The position numbers were made by a program, and so were the translations under genes. From Candidatus Zhuqueibacterota bacterium (GTDB lineage: Bacteria; Zhuqueibacterota; QNDG01): a stretch of 6,897 bases of DNA. Positions 5,452 through 6,897 of this stretch are shown piece by piece (positions within the stretch are counted from its first letter, which is position 1; each line of letters begins with the position of its first letter). The stretch is from assembly GCA_003645915.1 (NCBI GenBank), contig QNDG01000079.1:1-6897 (forward strand), read 5' to 3'. The notes under the pieces are model-generated. The model was not told the DNA's origin. It did no database searches and saw only the letters and a list, made by a program, of their open reading frames with translations.

Positions 5452-6897
5452 AAAAAGAACTCCCTGAATAATTGACCTGCAACAGGTGCTGCCACACTAC
5501 CTCCTGAGCCGCTGTTTTCTATTACAACCACAACAACAACTTCCGGATTTTCATAAGGGCCGAACCCTGCGAACCATGCATGCGGTTCCCCGCGGGGATT
5601 CTGTGCAGTGCCGGTTTTCCCGCATATACTGACTCCTTTTATACGCGCAAGAACCGCTGTGCCCCCAGGCTCCATAACAGCCATCCTCATACCTTGCTTT
5701 ATAGTTTCAAGAGACGAAGCAAGCATATCAACCGGTTTCTTATACTCCGGCTCTATGAATGTCCATGATTTCTTATCTTTGTTCTGAACTGCTTTTACAA
5801 TATGAGGAACAGGTCTTAAACCGGAAGTAGCAACAGCAGCTGCAACCTGCGCTACCTGTATTGGAGTGACAAGTACATCCCCCTGACCAACAGCAATATT
5901 TGCAATCATGCCTTTTGTCCACCTGCCTCTGCCATATTTGTCATCAAGATAATTTTTATCAGGCATAATACCTGTTAATTCTCCGGGTATATCAACACCT
6001 GTTTTCAATCCAAGCCCCAATTTTCTTCCAATATCTGAAATTTTGTCAATCCCCAGATCAATCCCGGTTCTATAAAAATAGACATTGCACGATTTAGCAA
6101 TGGCCTGATATAAATTCAGTTCTCCGTGACCTTCTTCTCTCCAGCATCTGTAAATTTTGTTACCAAGAATAAAAGCTCCGTTGCACACATCAGAATAATC
6201 AGGACTTCTGATACCATAGGCCAGTGCTGCAGTTGCTGTGACCAGTTTAAATACAGATCCCGGAGGAAGCTGCGCTTGTACAGGTCTGTTTAAAAGAGGT
6301 TTTTCAGGATTGGACATTAACTTGTTCCAGAGAGAGGATGATACTCCTCCTGAAAAAATTCCCGGATCATAATCAGGACTGCTTGCCATTGCATAAATTT
6401 CACCGTTATTGGGGTCCATTACAACAATAGCGCCCTTTTTGTTTTTAAGCAGGTTTTCAGCCAGCTTCTGCATTCCTGTATCCAAAGTCAGCATCAAACT
6501 TCTTCCGGATACAGGCCTTACGTCCCTTTTTCCGCCAAAGTCTCCTGTTTCCCTGCCTGTAACATCAACCTGTTTGTACATGTATCCCCTGATCCCGCGA
6601 AGAACACTATCATACTCCTTTTCAATTCCGGACCTTCCTACAATGTCCCCTGCATGATATAAACGTCTGTCTGAATGTTCCAATTCGGATTTTGTTATCT
6701 CCCCGAGAAACCCCAGCACATGACTTGCATTCACTTCGGAAGGATAGAACCTGACAGGCTCTGCATGATAGAAAAATCCCGGCAGATCAATTCTGTGTTC
6801 TTCGATCATTGAGAGCTGCAAAAAAGTCATATTAGACAGTAATCTTACAGGCAGAAAAGGCCGTGTCTTTTGTGATTTGATTTTCCTGCTGATCTCT
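5448..6897 (-). CDS. mrdA: Penicillin-binding protein 2 (elongasome transpeptidase), N-terminus beyond the right edge
   Basis: 482 residues are visible. The frame stays open to the window edge, so the Met at 6830 is internal: the 22 residues before it (including KTRPFLPVRLL) continue the PBP2 pedestal domain, which runs on into IEEHRIDLPGFF. Roughly 110-150 residues, with the membrane anchor and the true start, are missing. PBP2 cross-links peptidoglycan in the periplasm during lateral-wall growth with RodA. Numbering visible residues from the edge, the pedestal motif RFYPSEVNASHVLGFLGEI lies at about 49-67 and GRSGIE at 87-92. The catalytic motifs are PPGSVFK with Ser214 (codon 6257-6255) and Lys217, SCN (269-271), and KTGTAQ starting at Lys427 (codon 5618-5616). 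All three active-site motifs are intact, so the enzyme should be functional and beta-lactam sensitive. The TGA stop overlaps the rodA GTG start. Confidence 0.97.
   Translation of the reverse strand, partial: EISRKIKSQKTRPFLPVRLLSNMTFLQLSMIEEHRIDLPGFFYHAEPVRFYPSEVNASHVLGFLGEITKSELEHSDRRLYHAGDIVGRSGIEKEYDSVLRGIRGYMYKQVDVTGRETGDFGGKRDVRPVSGRSLMLTLDTGMQKLAENLLKNKKGAIVVMDPNNGEIYAMASSPDYDPGIFSGGVSSSLWNKLMSNPEKPLLNRPVQAQLPPGSVFKLVTATAALAYGIRSPDYSDVCNGAFILGNKIYRCWREEGHGELNLYQAIAKSCNVYFYRTGIDLGIDKISDIGRKLGLGLKTGVDIPGELTGIMPDKNYLDDKYGRGRWTKGMIANIAVGQGDVLVTPIQVAQVAAAVATSGLRPVPHIVKAVQNKDKKSWTFIEPEYKKPVDMLASSLETIKQGMRMAVMEPGGTAVLARIKGVSICGKTGTAQNPRGEPHAWFAGFGPYENPEVVVVVVIENSGSGGSVAAPVAGQLFREFFL

Noticed and set aside
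5580..6657. Plus-strand frames of 62 and 82 codons opposite mrdA
   Set aside because: They are antisense to the conserved PBP2 catalytic domain and show no independent coding signal.
1..6897. CRISPR array, insertion sequence, tRNA or rRNA genes
   Set aside because: I saw no regularly spaced repeats, no transposase motifs with terminal inverted repeats and no recognisable RNA-gene sequence. Genes fill nearly the whole window.

Overview
The window reads almost entirely on the minus strand and carries a rod-shape and cell-envelope cluster followed by a smaller, separately transcribed unit. In the direction of transcription (right to left) the order is: penicillin-binding protein 2 (mrdA, cut by the right edge), the SEDS glycosyltransferase rodA, prolipoprotein diacylglyceryl transferase lgt, a TPR-containing lipoprotein, a divergent GT5 glycogen/starch synthase-like protein, a STAS-domain protein with an extra C-terminal domain, a strong intrinsic terminator, and the first 21 codons of another gene that leaves the window on the left.

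The DNA is AT-rich. An elongasome transpeptidase/SEDS pair, Lgt and a lipoprotein with a TPR tail of the CpoB/YbgF type suggest a rod-shaped bacterium, probably with an outer membrane. The mixture (GCFLNGCC-type Lgt, long RodA, STAS regulator, GT5 enzyme) is reminiscent of Fibrobacterota or a neighbouring FCB-type or candidate phylum. That placement is a guess from gene style and not a determination.

Transcription layout: mrdA and rodA overlap by 4 bases (GTGA), and rodA and lgt are 17 bases apart with a good Shine-Dalgarno sequence, so these three form one translationally linked block. A good sigma-70-like promoter (TTTACA, 17 bases, TATTAT) lies in the lgt-lipoprotein gap and probably starts a second unit: lipoprotein, GT5 protein, STAS protein. 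That unit ends at the terminator at 151-179. A further promoter-like sequence at 93-120 and a Shine-Dalgarno sequence at about 69-75 open the partial left-edge gene.

Functional logic: PBP2 and RodA build lateral-wall peptidoglycan, Lgt lipidates prolipoproteins, and the next gene encodes a likely Lgt substrate. The GT5 protein and the STAS protein are less expected here. The GT5 protein keeps the C-terminal catalytic glutamate motif but has replaced several residues known to contact the donor and substrate in E. coli GlgA. The STAS protein ends in a basic, winged-helix-like segment. These two are the best candidates for something not yet described; the rest is recognisable housekeeping.
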